Positions 27,701 to 35,925 are shown, numbered from the stretch's first letter. The stretch: DNA of 64,000 nucleotides from Branchiostoma floridae (GCF_000003815.2 NC_049981.1:5738592-5802591); one strand, 5' to 3'. Numbers and translations are program-made. The notes: generated by a model not told the origin, from the sequence alone.

Positions 27701-28771
27701 GCACACTATGTCGTCAGGCATTTGGAGTCTTATCGGGGGGCCAAGAAGACAAGAAGAGGAAGTCAAGTAGAGTTTATAGTCAATTGTACCAAGTTTCTAC
27801 AGTCAAAGGTATAGAGACAGTTCCCGGTAGCCTGTATTGTGGGAGTCCAATAACCCACCAAACAGATTCCTTTGTAGCAAAATTGACCGATTACCATAAT
27901 GATTGTTTTAATTGAGTATTGCCAATTCTCAAGTTTCCACAGACAATCAGGTTCAGGTCCGGACCTGGAATTGATCCTCGGGAGCTGAATGGGACCTATA
28001 CCTGAATTTTCTGTACTGGTACCTCCCCCTACTAACAATAGATTTTTTTTCTTTCTGTCCTTTCACATCTTATTCTTTGACTTTAGATTTATTTTTGCAT
28101 TCTATGGCATTAGGTATCTGTTTTCTGTTACTTTTTTTCAATCCACGGAATATTTGTGCTCATTTTACAGCTGCTTGGCATAATTTATTGTGTGGTCAAA
28201 ATCTTCTCTTTTTTTTGGAAACGGCCGAAAATTGGTGCGAGCGCGGATGTCATTCATATAATCAAATCAACATGGCCTTAACAAAAGACATTGTCAAAAT
28301 GTTCGATAATGATTCTCTTCCTATTTCAAGCAGAAAGAAGTTGGTGTCCGCCTTCAATCAGCGCTAGTTGACCCGAACACCTCAGATCGCAGCTCGATTG
28401 TCCAGATTTTTGTTTTTCTCCCTTACCAAACGCTACTTGTTGTTGTATGCAAAGTAATGATCACACTAAATTGAATTTGGGTACACATTCATATAAGCCT
28501 TTATACTTGACGTGAGGCCGAGGACATATTGATCACCCCTCGTATGTAAGCAGATATTATTGAATCTGCCTGCATGTTACGCAAATTATATAGTATACTA
28601 AATACTATTATTGCTTCTTCTCTGCATTAATGTCAACATTATTTATCTAAAGATATACATTTTGTTCCAGTTGGAGGGTCCCAGGCGAGTCATAGGCCCA
28701 AGGACCTGGCCCTAGTTTGGATGATAGTCGCTGGACTTGGTGGTCAGCTTTTCTATCGCCTGGTTTTCTAA
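7343..28771 (+). CDS. LDLa / F5-8C mosaic membrane receptor (about 18 exons)
   Basis: Predicted cell-surface protein of about 1,570-1,630 residues, depending on two weak exons. The order is signal peptide ([13 protein letters not shown]), 18 LDLa modules, four single LDLa exons, two F5/8 type C domains, two weak exons, then LDLa exons, a last exon pair with two more LDLa modules and a Gln/Ser-rich stalk, and a terminal hydrophobic segment. LDLa modules bind Ca2+ through the DGSDE-type acidic motif and mediate ligand binding; F5/8C domains bind carbohydrate or phospholipid. The start at 7343 was preferred over an in-frame ATG at 7235 because it opens directly into a signal peptide. Nearly all exon joins are phase 1, the hallmark of extracellular module shuffling. 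One LDLa exon (26315) carries a 1-nt frameshift, so the locus or the assembly is imperfect. Ligand and pathway are unknown. Exons are listed separately. Confidence 0.85.
9708..12698 (+). other. Intron 1 with repeat content
   Basis: No exon seen. About 11380-11645 is a retroelement 3'-end-like block that ends in an AATAAATTCATTCATTCAT tract, typical of LINEs with short terminal repeats. A C homopolymer occupies about 11728-11747. The rest is AT-rich and featureless. Confidence 0.5.
12699..12797 (+). CDS. Exon 2: degenerate LDLa module
   Basis: Acceptor TTGTTGTACAG and donor GTGAGT bracket 99 nt, phase 1 on both sides. Six Cys are kept ([17 protein letters not shown]..), but the usual DGSDE acidic motif is replaced by GDSSDVC, so Ca2+ binding may be weakened. 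Confidence 0.75.
13388..13504 (+). CDS. Exon 3: LDLa module
   Basis: Acceptor TTTCTGTAG and donor GCG/GTAGGT enclose 117 nt in phase 1/1. The peptide has six Cys with [16 protein letters not shown] at its end, a normal LDLa with Gly-Thr in place of Gly-Ser. Confidence 0.9.
13855..13971 (+). CDS. Exon 4: LDLa module
   Basis: 117 nt, phase 1/1, between CTCATAG and GGAG/GTGGGA. The core is [16 protein letters not shown] followed by [10 protein letters not shown], a complete LDLa. The next intron received the LINE at 14352-17943. Confidence 0.9.
14352..17943 (-). mobile_element. 5'-truncated L1/Tx1-type LINE, antisense in intron 4
   Basis: A target-site duplication TACACCACATCTAGTT occurs at 14335-14350 and again at 17944-17959. 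A plus-strand T run after the first copy is the element's poly(A) tail, so the LINE lies on the minus strand. The 3' UTR spans roughly 14365-14799. The body encodes the end of an APE-type endonuclease, reverse transcriptase and a C-terminal Cys/His knuckle. Its 5' end is cut inside the endonuclease domain, as in incomplete target-primed reverse transcription. Clade call (L1/Tx1) is from motif style. Confidence 0.9.
14800..17943 (-). pseudogene. LINE ORF2 remnant: endonuclease end, reverse transcriptase, zinc knuckle
   Basis: The upstream part (16395-17943) reads through the endonuclease tail ([12 protein letters not shown]) and RT motifs [33 protein letters not shown] and [13 protein letters not shown]. 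The downstream part (14800 to about 16400) has the catalytic box as [10 protein letters not shown] and a CxxC..H..C knuckle ([19 protein letters not shown]). The two frames are separated by one apparent single-base deletion near 16400-16412, between the GCP box and the ADD box. Apart from that shift and the 5' truncation the frame is open, so insertion is fairly recent. It cannot be autonomous as it stands. Confidence 0.9.
18299..18415 (+). CDS. Exon 5: LDLa module
   Basis: 117 nt, phase 1/1, between CAACACAG and GGAG/GTAGTT. The core is [14 protein letters not shown] and the end is [10 protein letters not shown]. It is the last LDLa before the F5/8C domains. Confidence 0.9.
18895..19070 (+). 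CDS. Exon 6: F5/8 type C domain 1, first third
   Basis: Acceptor TTTTCCTCACAG, phase 1 in and phase 0 out (GATTCAG/GTACAC). It contains [18 protein letters not shown] and [14 protein letters not shown], matching the A/S-S plus W-x-P-x..QWI pattern at the start of discoidin domains. Confidence 0.9.
19423..19578 (+). CDS. Exon 7: F5/8 type C domain 1, middle
   Basis: 156 nt, phase 0/0. It encodes [18 protein letters not shown] then [16 protein letters not shown], the typical V-x-G-V-x-x-QGR and Y-x-V-x-x-S-x-DG-x-x-W region of F5/8C. Confidence 0.92.
20186..20324 (+). CDS. Exon 8: F5/8 type C domain 1, end
   Basis: 139 nt, phase 0 in and phase 1 out (ACG/GTCAGT). It encodes [16 protein letters not shown] and [13 protein letters not shown], the F-x-G-N-x-D and ARYIR-x-x-P motifs that close the domain. 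Confidence 0.92.
20672..20892 (+). CDS. Exon 9: F5/8 type C domain 2, first third
   Basis: 221 nt, phase 1 in and phase 0 out. It encodes [37 protein letters not shown] and a Gly/Trp-rich end before WLQ. The three-exon layout (phases 1, 0, 0, 1) repeats that of domain 1, so the two domains arose by duplication of a three-exon block. Confidence 0.9.
20949..21049. repeat. (CTCA)n / (CTCG)n simple repeat
   Basis: Tetranucleotide tract in the intron just after exon 9, changing from CTCA units to CTCG units at its right end. Confidence 0.9.
21171..21317. repeat. Foldback (long inverted repeat) in intron 9
   Basis: The left arm (GCGCAAGTTTTAAAAGCGCA ... GTGAAAATTTGCATCAG) pairs with a right arm beginning CTGATGCAATTTTATACCGC and ending TTTTAAAACTTGCGC, around a short CAGTCACC centre. 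Arms are about 70 bp with few mismatches. No coding content. It is probably a foldback MITE. Confidence 0.8.
21587..21733 (+). CDS. Exon 10: F5/8 type C domain 2, middle
   Basis: 147 nt, phase 0/0, after a (TC)n tract and TGACAG. It encodes [18 protein letters not shown] and [15 protein letters not shown], the canonical V-x-G-V-x-TQG core. Confidence 0.93.
21887..22020 (-). pseudogene. Penelope-like element C-terminal remnant
   Basis: On the minus strand the stretch reads [16 protein letters not shown] followed by [12 protein letters not shown] and a stop at 21887-21889. This matches the end of the GIY-YIG endonuclease region of Penelope-like retroelements (A-I-Y-I-R..P-x-x-N-R-D-G-G). An in-frame stop upstream shows decay. 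It lies antisense in intron 10. Confidence 0.7.
22314..22455 (+). CDS. Exon 11: F5/8 type C domain 2, end
   Basis: 142 nt, phase 0 in and phase 1 out (GATG/GTAAG). It encodes [19 protein letters not shown] and [14 protein letters not shown], the closing strands of the second discoidin domain. Confidence 0.92.
22548..22752. repeat. Short MITE with AGTGTAAATGCA / TGCATTTACAGT ends
   Basis: The terminal 12-mers are imperfect inverted copies. The interior repeats GTTCGCGGTGG and CCACCGCGAA in both orientations. About 200 bp, non-coding, in intron 11. Superfamily not determined. Confidence 0.55.
23246..23357 (+). CDS. Weak exon 12: degenerate Cys-rich module
   Basis: After TTTCAAAG the frame gives [20 protein letters not shown] then [12 protein letters not shown], resembling an LDLa that has lost its acidic end. 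The only phase-compatible donor is weak (GACAGAT/GTGGAT). Ending here, the carry-over fits the next weak exon at 23906, and the pair together keeps the gene's phase. Skipping both exons also keeps frame. Confidence 0.4.
23906..23985 (+). CDS. Weak exon 13: Cys-containing fragment
   Basis: Acceptor CTGTTTTGCAG. 80 nt encode [17 protein letters not shown] and LEDLGCLG, then a weak donor (GG/GTTCG). It is phase 2 in and phase 1 out, so it works only with the preceding weak exon. It may be a decayed LDLa or a false exon. Confidence 0.3.
24458..24589 (+). CDS. Exon 14: LDLa module
   Basis: 132 nt, phase 1/1, between TTTCCTGTAG and GATG/GTAAGAG. It ends [16 protein letters not shown]. The first half is unusual ([20 protein letters not shown]) and has fewer Cys than a standard LDLa. 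Confidence 0.8.
24724..24818. repeat. (GT)n microsatellite
   Basis: Imperfect GT repeat in the intron before exon 15. Open frames through it are repeat artefacts. Confidence 0.9.
24861..24971 (+). CDS. Exon 15: LDLa module
   Basis: 111 nt, phase 1/1, between TATATTGCAG and AAAG/GTAGGT. It encodes [20 protein letters not shown] then [11 protein letters not shown], a complete LDLa. Confidence 0.9.
25032..25738. mobile_element. PiggyBac-like MITE, copy 2 (diverged)
   Basis: Ends are CCCTCAAACCACCGTA and TACGGTGGTTTGAGGG. The right flank is TTAA (25739-25742); the left flank reads ATAA, a one-base change from TTAA. The interior shares CCGTTGCCATGGCAACTTAA and the nearby AAAATTTG..AAAATGATGAAC context with copy 1. 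Non-coding, in intron 15. Confidence 0.65.
26315..26432 (+). CDS. Exon 16: LDLa module with a 1-nt frameshift
   Basis: Acceptor CTTCATCACAG, phase 1. The frame gives [20 protein letters not shown] and GHHDC. The expected SYGEDE ending then appears only if one T of the TGTTTCG run near 26398-26403 is removed. Length to the donor AATG/GTAGGC is 118 nt where 117 is needed. The next exon would hit a stop at once in the shifted phase. The cause could be sequencing error, a segregating null, or decay of this module. Confidence 0.7.
26676..27119 (+). CDS. Exon 17: two LDLa modules and Gln/Ser-rich stalk
   Basis: 444 nt, phase 1/1, between TGACTACAG and ACCAG/GTAACA. The first LDLa ends [16 protein letters not shown] and the second [16 protein letters not shown]. 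About 50 residues follow that are rich in Gln, Ser, Thr and Gly, without Cys. This is a typical membrane-proximal stalk that could be O-glycosylated. Confidence 0.9.
27410..28277. mobile_element. Harbinger-like MITE with TTA target duplication, copy 1
   Basis: Ends GGCCATGTTGATTTGATTAT and ATAATCAAATCAACATGGCC are perfect inverted repeats flanked by TTA (27407-27409 and 28278-28280), the TWA-type site used by PIF/Harbinger elements. It carries an internal insert from about 27700 to 28036 that matches the hAT-like element at 49762. It lies between the stalk exon and the last exon of the LDLa gene. Confidence 0.75.
27700..28036. mobile_element. hAT-like MITE fragment nested in the Harbinger-like MITE
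   Basis: Shares several blocks with the 49762-50194 element: GAGTTTATAGT.AATT, CCACCAAACAG.TTC, TTGTAG..AAATTGACC-like, CAGGTTCAGGTCCGGACCTG and ACCTGAATTTTCTGTAC, with a CCCCCTA right end. The left end is poorly preserved. Confidence 0.6.
28671..28771 (+). CDS. Exon 18: terminal hydrophobic segment and stop
   Basis: Acceptor TTTTGTTCCAG in the expected phase 1. 33 codons follow: a short [11 protein letters not shown] linker and a hydrophobic run ([16 protein letters not shown]) that ends with YRLVF and TAA. The protein therefore ends in or just past the membrane. It is either a single-pass protein with a minute tail or a GPI-anchor signal. Confidence 0.75.
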
Positions 28772-29522
28772 GCAAAACAAGGTGTCGACTGTTGTGAGCA
28801 AGGGAAATTTGGAATTCGTTGTAAGTCCACGCTGGCTTTATTTAATGGATGACATCATGTTGATACCCAAACAAATCCAGGGAAAATTTTAAAACTTAGT
28901 TCTAAACAATCAGTCCAATTTTCCCAGGCTTGGTTTGTCTGTCTTATGTTCAGCCCTAGCAAGACTATTAGAGACAAGCGTCGCCAATTCCATAATTTCT
29001 CTATTGCCATTATCATCCATTTCAAGGGCGAACAAGGGCACTGCGGCCGCATGCCCTGACCATGTGCCCCTTACTATGAGAGCATATCCTCTGGAAAGCG
29101 AATCTGATTGACCCAGGATGCGTTTGGTCATATGTGGCCGGATTTTATTTTTAGAACAGGTCAAAATTAATGCGTGTGCGGATGTCATCCATAAAATTAT
29201 GCCGGTGTTGCCTAAGATATACATGTACAAACGAGGTTGCATGAAGCATTTGTGGATTCAAGGAACATGATCCGTGTATGGATGATATCTAAGTTTTATA
29301 AAGATCTTCATAACTGCAAAAAGATCAGTCTGAATAATGGCAAGGTATTAGTGGAACACATATTTTGACAGTTTTCAATTTTTAAGCTACAAGCAAACGA
29401 TGACCAGCACAACAAACTCAAAAGTAGATTCAGTGTCCATTTCATTTTATTCAATATATTTAAGTAACCAAGATCTACAATGGTTTGGAAGCGCTTGTGT
29501 GCATTAGTCCATGTGTGTGTGT

Positions 29523-29577
<55 letters not shown>

Positions 29578-32576
29578 GTTGTGTGCGTGTGTGTGCGCGT
29601 GTGTGTGTGTTATGTACTGTATATGTATGTGTGTATGTGTGTGTGGTTGTGTGTAAGAGAGAGACAGAGAGACAGACAGAGAGAGAGAGAGTGAGAGAGA
29701 AGGAGAAAGAGACAGACAGGGAGACAGAGACAAGGAGAAAGAAACAGAGAGGGACATAAAACCTGGATAGATAGACAATGTATTTATATACATTATGTGC
29801 GAAGGCCATGCTGAGACACTGAAAGCATTACAGTTTTGGCTTGCTGTCACACTGTTGAGTTTCAGAATTCGAAAAAGGGAACAACCCAAAAAGGTGTTGA
29901 CGTATCGTCAAGATTCTGTATACTTTAAAGAATGCTGAAGTGATGCTTGATGAAATTAAAGGAAAATTATGCAAAAAAGAAAACGGTTTTATTGTAAATG
30001 TCGAAAAGCTTGTGACATCTAGAAGTTATGTGGATGTGAACATTGATGAATATGAATCGTGCAAATGAGGACGCTGAGGCAAAGTTTGATTGTACACCAC
30101 TACCCAAGGCAATGCATTACTCAGGCTTTGTAACAGTTATGTAAACGCTTTTATTTTCCAGATATTTAGTTTATAATTTGCAACTAGTTTTAACGAGTCA
30201 CAAGGCCTTTTAGCATCAATCTTCTGTAAACTAATGGCATTCTTTAATCTAAATTTCGAGGAGCCCGGCAGGAGATCAACACCATCATGCTCTGTATGTA
30301 TTTATTAGTTAACCAATGGGATTGGCCGAGATTCCGTGTACACGATGGTAAAATTTGGCCCCAAAATTTCCAGACTTCTATGTGGGGATTTAGAACACGA
30401 ATCATCTTCCATCGAACAGAACGCTGGCGTGATCGAACAGAACGGGCGTTCTACTTGGGGTCATCCGAGGTCACCCGCAGGTTGTTACAGTAAACACGCA
30501 GAAAACGCCCTCATTTTCCCGGGTGCCTTGCGTCAGAAGAAAAACAAACATTTTCACAAATATAAACCGTTATTTGGCAAGCTTGGTTTTGCTGCCGCTT
30601 AGTTTGGAACATGTGACATGTAACAAAGCTGCTGGCGTCATTATTGGTGACCTTGAATGTTACAACACTTGTTTACGGCGGTATCAATTACTCTATGTCA
30701 CTATCAGTGCGACTCGACATAGGACCAAACATGGTATTTAAATCGCTTGCAAAACGCGTGCAAATCAACTCTTTGAGGACTTAAATTGTCGACAACTAAT
30801 ATCTCCAGCTTTGTGTCTTAGGGATTTTTGGAACATGGAGGCAATTTTGAATTACGAGTCTTTGAATGTGAAAACTTGAAAAAATGACGATTTTTCGACC
30901 TTATATTGGCTATAAAAATAGTTTTAAGTAGAAGTTGAAAAATCCCTAAGACAGAAAGTTTGATCTTAATATCATTACCTATATGAAATAAAAGATTTGG
31001 ATTTTCAGTGAAATTTAGGACCAATCTAAATATGGTATTTGCTTTTTTGGCACACCGAACACCCTTTCTAAATCAACCAACTATGCACATTTCAGAAGAC
31101 ATTGAGACAAAACTGTGTAGCACACGTACACGGTAAGATTTGACGTGTACACACTGCCAGTTTTCATTTAATATCGACGAGGCACGTGCGAGAGGTTGTT
31201 TTTCAAACTATCACGATATTTTAGAAGATGTTTCAGTCACCGTCAGCCCTCCGCGGGGACCGCGCGGTAACCCGATACTCTGCGTTCGAATGGAAACTTT
31301 TCGGGCAAATTTGACCATCGTGGTATAATACCAGCCCCAACTCCGAGGGGTTTCTGGTGTCCCCGAGGGCGCAGTCCCGAGGTCTCCACAAGGTGGCGGG
31401 CCGGGCTGGTGTTATACATGGAAATCGAGCCATATACACCGTTAACTGACTTAGCCTATGGCATACTTCCCAAAAGCGTCCTTAGATCATAATATTTTTG
31501 AATAGTTCATCATCATCATCTGTCGTCCCTGGCGAGCGGGTGAGGTGTTGCACAACATTCCCCCACAGCACTCGGTCTTTCAGAGCTGCTCCCAAGTCCT
31601 CAGTGTCAATCCCAGTGTCTCTGGAGATAGTTGCTGGGTAGGTGAGGTTACATTATGTTGTCCTGAAAGATCACGATATCTAGAAGTAACACATCTTCTC
31701 ACAGCTTGCCATGCCATATTCCAACAATAATCAGGTTGATGATCGCAGACCAGACCAGAAAATTGTCTCCGGCTATTCATTTGGGTATTACTAATTACAA
31801 ATAAGCTGAGATAGGTCAGTTGCCAAGTGGAATAATTCTATTCCCAGTAGAGGGGCCTAAAATGAGAGAGGATTGGTCAGAATTGGTCAAATGCATAAAG
31901 CACCTACACTGTCAGTCTGGTAACACAACAGCTTTGCTAGAAATCAACATACCTTTTCCTCATTTTCATTAATAGCCTCCCACTTTTTTCCTGGTCCTAC
32001 ACTTTGTTGATATATCCACAGAAAATGCAACCTAATCATTGGCTAATGGGAAGTAGACATGGGCTAAATTAAAACTAATGTTAGAAATATCCAGTTCTAG
32101 TAGTGAACATCAATCCAAAGCAAATTACCGATGACTTATAGATAGACTATTGAATGTGGACTTGAAATGTATCCAAATCAATAAAATCGTTACTTGCATG
32201 GCATTTTTCTCTGTTGTGTCTCCATTTGTTGCGTTTATTTACTTGTTTTGTCACTATTTAAAAAAATTCCCGGGTCAGGTCAACTATCAGAGTGAACTCA
32301 GTGATTGAAATAAAAGGACCAAAAGATATGCAGATCAATCATCTTTTTCTAGACTAGATTTGATTGGAGTCAGAGAGTCATTGAAAACACTTATGTCACT
32401 TCAGCCATTTCCACCACACATACAACGCATGTTGATCTTAACGGTTAATGATGGAAATTATTTTCCTAATGGCTGTTCAGAATGGTCTTTCAAGGCTAGA
32501 CTTGATAACGCAAAGAATGTAAAGAGCACTGTGCCCCGGAAGGAGAATTTCGAGAAATCATACATTGGTCACATAA
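28772..32576. other. Intergenic, repeat-rich, no gene recognised
   Basis: 28840-29200 holds scattered pieces related to the Harbinger-like MITE (GGATGTCATCCATAAAATTAT). About 29510-29650 is a (GT)n tract followed by (GA)n to about 29750. The block near 31500-31780 resembles a dispersed repeat by its composition, but no element was identified. Open frames here follow simple repeats or are random. Confidence 0.5.
29510..29755. repeat. (GT)n then (GA)n compound microsatellite
   Basis: About 140 bp of GT-type repeat runs straight into a purine-rich AGAGACAGA tract. Confidence 0.9.
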
Positions 32577-32580
32577 TTAA

Positions 32581-33441
32581 CCCTATTCAGACGGGGGGGG
32601 GGGGGGGGTTGGGAACAATTTTTCGAAGTTTGACAAAATTTCCATGTTGCCAAGGCAACGTTATCTGACAGGAAGTTTTGCCAAAAATCGCTAATTTCGG
32701 TTCTAACAATGTATTGTTCACCTTTATTTGCCTTTATTTGCTACATTACTGGTATTTTGTTACATAAATAAAATCTTATGTTATTAAGCTTATCTTTCGT
32801 AATTATAAATACCTAGATTATGCCAATTTGATGACCTCCTCCGCCCCGAAACCCAGAAGGAGGACCCAATGGCCCGATCCAGAAAAACAAGCTAATTATC
32901 CCCTAAAAAGGGGAACCACCCTGGATTTTTTTAACCAAAGCCCTCTAAAAGAACGGATATAGGCCATTTCCCTTGCCCTTTGGGAATAATTGGTGCCTAA
33001 AAAGGTTTTTTTTTAATTCCAGGGGGGGGGATAAAAAACCTTATTGCCTATTCAATAAAGGTTATTATTAGTATAAAATGGCGGAGCCCCACTGGGATCT
33101 TTGATGTGCATGACGTCATTTTATGACGTCATTTTGACATCATTGATTTTGCTATTGGCAACACATGTCGTAACGAACGTTATCATTCTGTTATCTGCAC
33201 TTGTGGTTACATTTTTAGAGCAAACCTTTAAGTTTTCTGAGAATACCTTTTTTCATAGGTCTGGACAATACAATCAGATCGATGACGTCATAATCACGTC
33301 ACATTACGTCATCGTAACGTCAAACGTCTTGTTTTTATTAGATATTATGTCTATATCATTTTCTTTTAATTTGGTGACCTCACGACGCGTCGTTTAAGAG
33401 TTAAAGACTTAAAAGGGGAGGGCCTCAAAAACTGAATAGGG
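32581..33441. mobile_element. PiggyBac-like MITE, copy 3
   Basis: Ends CCCTATTCAG and CTGAATAGGG are flanked by TTAA on both sides (32577-32580 and 33442-33445). A G tract sits inside the left end. The right half is dense in TGACGTCAT motifs. No transposase. Confidence 0.75.
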
Positions 33442-33445
33442 TTAA

Positions 33446-34168
33446 GATCCCACCACACCCATTAAGAAAAATAAATTTTCATTCAGTGTGGGTGTAACAA
33501 TTATATTAGGCCTTACGCAGATAAACCTAGCAGCACAAATACGTGTGTGTTACGCCTAGTGTACAATAGTTAAACAGCAGTTCAGACATCTGTTTGAAAA
33601 GTAAAAGCACGTTTTGTTGTTGCGATCCCGGCTCACTGCTATTCTTGGCCAGACTTGATCACATTTGTTCACGTATTGCAATCAGAAAATCGATCAAAAC
33701 TTTCACCTCTGTCATTTCCACTTGGCAGAAACTATAATTTTGTATCGTCAATATTTGAAATGAACACGTTTTCTGTAAAGAATTTACGTGTAAAGTTTTC
33801 CTGCCTTTATCCCGGGGCCTGATTGAATTTGGGCACGAAACATAATCAGGAAAATATTTTTTTTTTATTTCTAACGCTTGTAAACGAGATTTTTTTTTAC
33901 AAGCCACAGTTGTCTGGAGTTTTATTAGGGCATACATTTCATACTATCTTAGAGCGAGGTGTAATGTTTTTATTGTTTTCTACCAGACTTTCGAATTCAA
34001 GAACACGACTTTTGTTGACGTAATTCAGTCAGAAAACAGCCCGGAGCGTCAACGTCTGACTCTTAAACTATGTTAAACATTGCAAAAAACGCAATTTCAT
34101 ATTGGAGATCCAGATTACATTTTGCTTGCTGCGACATTCGTCATATGTTCTATTTCCTTTTCTTTCAG
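33446..34168. other. No gene recognised
   Basis: Intergenic sequence without recognised exons or repeats. Confidence 0.45.
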
Positions 34169-34217
34169 ACTTGAGATTGAATTTGCCCTACGTTCCCAAG
34201 CAACTGCGCACTCTCAG
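34169..34217 (+). CDS. Possible short LRR-type exon
   Basis: A strong acceptor (CTTTTCTTTCAG) and a donor (CTCTCAG/GTGATA) enclose 49 nt reading LRLNLPYVPKQLRTL, the usual start of an LRR. It could be an upstream exon of the LRR gene at 34642 or a stray relic. No start codon or partner exon is proven. Confidence 0.3.
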
Positions 34218-34641
34218 GTGATATTTTCTATTTTTAAGCATTGTGTAATGCGTAGATGATCAAACCAGCAACCTACTCCACTGTAAATCGAGCACCCCCA
34301 TACACTAATGAATCGTTTCTAGATCAATGTGACGGTTTGTTTGGACCCTTGTAGTTCCTAGTGCCACATATGGCACTAGCTGCCCTTGCTGCTTCTGTAT
34401 TAGCTGCCAATGTGTACAGCTGGGATTTGCTGATCCTTCTCATTTAACTTGCTTAAGGCACCTCCTTGAACACGGAATCCCCCTTTGACAACCCTTCCGA
34501 AAGACGGGTGCAGCCCTAACCGGGGTGCATTTTTGAGTTTGGCAACTCATTGGAACCAGGAAGTCAACTGTAAGGCTGCGACCAGTTACGACTGCAGGGA
34601 CATCCCCGTTGTGACGGTACGGCGTAATAATTCACTTCAGA

Positions 34642-35700
34642 ATGAAATATTATAGCTTGCTCCTGACCTTTGGGCTGGCGTGGGATGTATGTTCTAGTCT
34701 ACCACCTGCATGTACCATGTCGAGCTCGGCCTACGTGAAGTTCGTGTTTTGTAACAACCTCAAGTTTGAGGCGATCCCCCATGACATCCCGCTGAACACA
34801 CAGCGACTCGAGGTCAGTTTAAACAACATCAGAAATGTTACGTACATCCCGGAATTGCCACTGCTGTCTACTCTAGTCCTCAGTTACAACGCCATAGAAC
34901 ACATGTCCTGGCCAGCACTTTGCGTGTTGCCAAGTTTAAAATATCTTATGCTGGGGCATAACCGACTGCGACACGTGAAGTTGGACACCGTCATCACGGA
35001 TCTGCCGAAGCTAACGTTCGTGGACTTTTCTTATAACGAGCTCGTGTCGGTTTCTCCGTACGAGTTTGGGTTGCCACAGGTTACCAACGCGATCATTCAC
35101 CACAATCCATACAACTGTGGCTGCGACATGGCCTGGCTGATTGCTAAGATGGCTTGCCTGGAGTCATGTAAGGTAGAAGACAAGACTTGTTGCTTGTCCT
35201 GTGCAGCCTGCTTTCTTATTGACAACCAAAAAAGAGAATATCTTACGTGTGGGACTCCCAGACGACTAAAAATGCGTCCTCTGTCAGACGTGTCCCACGA
35301 GATATCGGGTTGTGAGAAGGAAGGCCGTCCTCCTGCAACACAATCATGGGTGGGCATGATTCCTCTCTACCAGACTGTATTAGCGTTTGGACAGTACGAA
35401 AGAGAGCAGACTACAACTTCAACTTTTACTTCAAGCGTCACTAAAAATAATGGTCTCTTGAGCAGTTTTAGGCTCGGCATTGATGTCTACGATGTGAGTC
35501 AGTTAAATAAATCCATCGGTAACGTAACATTGGCAAACACTGTACCACCCTCTCATTCCACCACCATTATATCTCCGGAACAACTTCGCACCGCGATAGC
35601 TGTGGCTATAAGCATTGCTGTGATGATCATGATATTCTGCAATCTTCTGTGCAAGGTAATGATTAAGAAAGCTCAAGGTGTCAGAGAAGAGAATTGCTGA
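34642..35700 (+). CDS. LRR type I membrane protein (352 aa, single exon)
   Basis: Signal peptide at residues 1-19 (MKYYSLLLTFGLAWDVC), then an N-terminal Cys cap and about four or five leucine-rich repeats from residue 45 to 150 (LPLLSTLVLSYNAIEHM; LPSLKYLMLGHNRLRHV; LPKLTFVDFSYNELVSV). An LRR C-terminal cap begins at residue 155 (NPYNCGCDMAWL) with extra Cys pairs. A Thr/Ser-rich stalk leads to a transmembrane helix near 316-337 and a 15-residue basic cytoplasmic tail. The layout is that of VLR/Toll-ectodomain-like recognition proteins, but there is no TIR domain. Ligand unknown. An acceptor-like CACTTCAG abuts the ATG, so an upstream non-coding or LRR exon (34169) is possible. Confidence 0.85.
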   Translation: MKYYSLLLTFGLAWDVCSSLPPACTMSSSAYVKFVFCNNLKFEAIPHDIPLNTQRLEVSLNNIRNVTYIPELPLLSTLVLSYNAIEHMSWPALCVLPSLKYLMLGHNRLRHVKLDTVITDLPKLTFVDFSYNELVSVSPYEFGLPQVTNAIIHHNPYNCGCDMAWLIAKMACLESCKVEDKTCCLSCAACFLIDNQKREYLTCGTPRRLKMRPLSDVSHEISGCEKEGRPPATQSWVGMIPLYQTVLAFGQYEREQTTTSTFTSSVTKNNGLLSSFRLGIDVYDVSQLNKSIGNVTLANTVPPSHSTTIISPEQLRTAIAVAISIAVMIMIFCNLLCKVMIKKAQGVREENC

Positions 35701-35754
35701 ACTGATTGAAGACAAGTTATCAAAAGCCCGTAAGTTTACCTAGAAATGATTACC

Positions 35755-35925
35755 TTTTGTTAGGGCGTTCGGCCGAGAACCAAGAGGTCCTGGGTTCGAA
35801 ACGTATGTGTTTTGAAAACAGTGATAATGAACAACCTACAGTCCCCTGCGCCTTCGAAAAGCCTATGGCACCGCAGCATTCCAATCTTTAATTTAGTCAT
35901 CGGGTTAATACTGAATGAATGAAGA
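35755..35925 (+). repeat. tRNA-derived SINE-like repeat
   Basis: TTCGGCCGAGAACCAAGAGG followed by TCCTGGGTTCGAAAC resembles a tRNA body with a GGTTCGAA B box. It is followed by CTATGGCACCGCAGCATT, a block also seen in the repeats at 38780 and 39300, and an AATGAATGAAG end. It does not fold as a full tRNA. Confidence 0.5.

Noticed and set aside
29308-29889. Ser/His/Thr-repeat open frames over the GT/GA tract
   Set aside because: Low-complexity translation of a compound microsatellite.
31500-31780. Possible gene fragment (minus-strand open frame of 66 codons)
   Set aside because: Looks like a dispersed repeat; no recognisable motif or splice sites.
35755-35800. tRNA gene with TGGGTTCGAAA B box
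   Set aside because: The 3' half and acceptor stem are missing; repeat-type tail follows.
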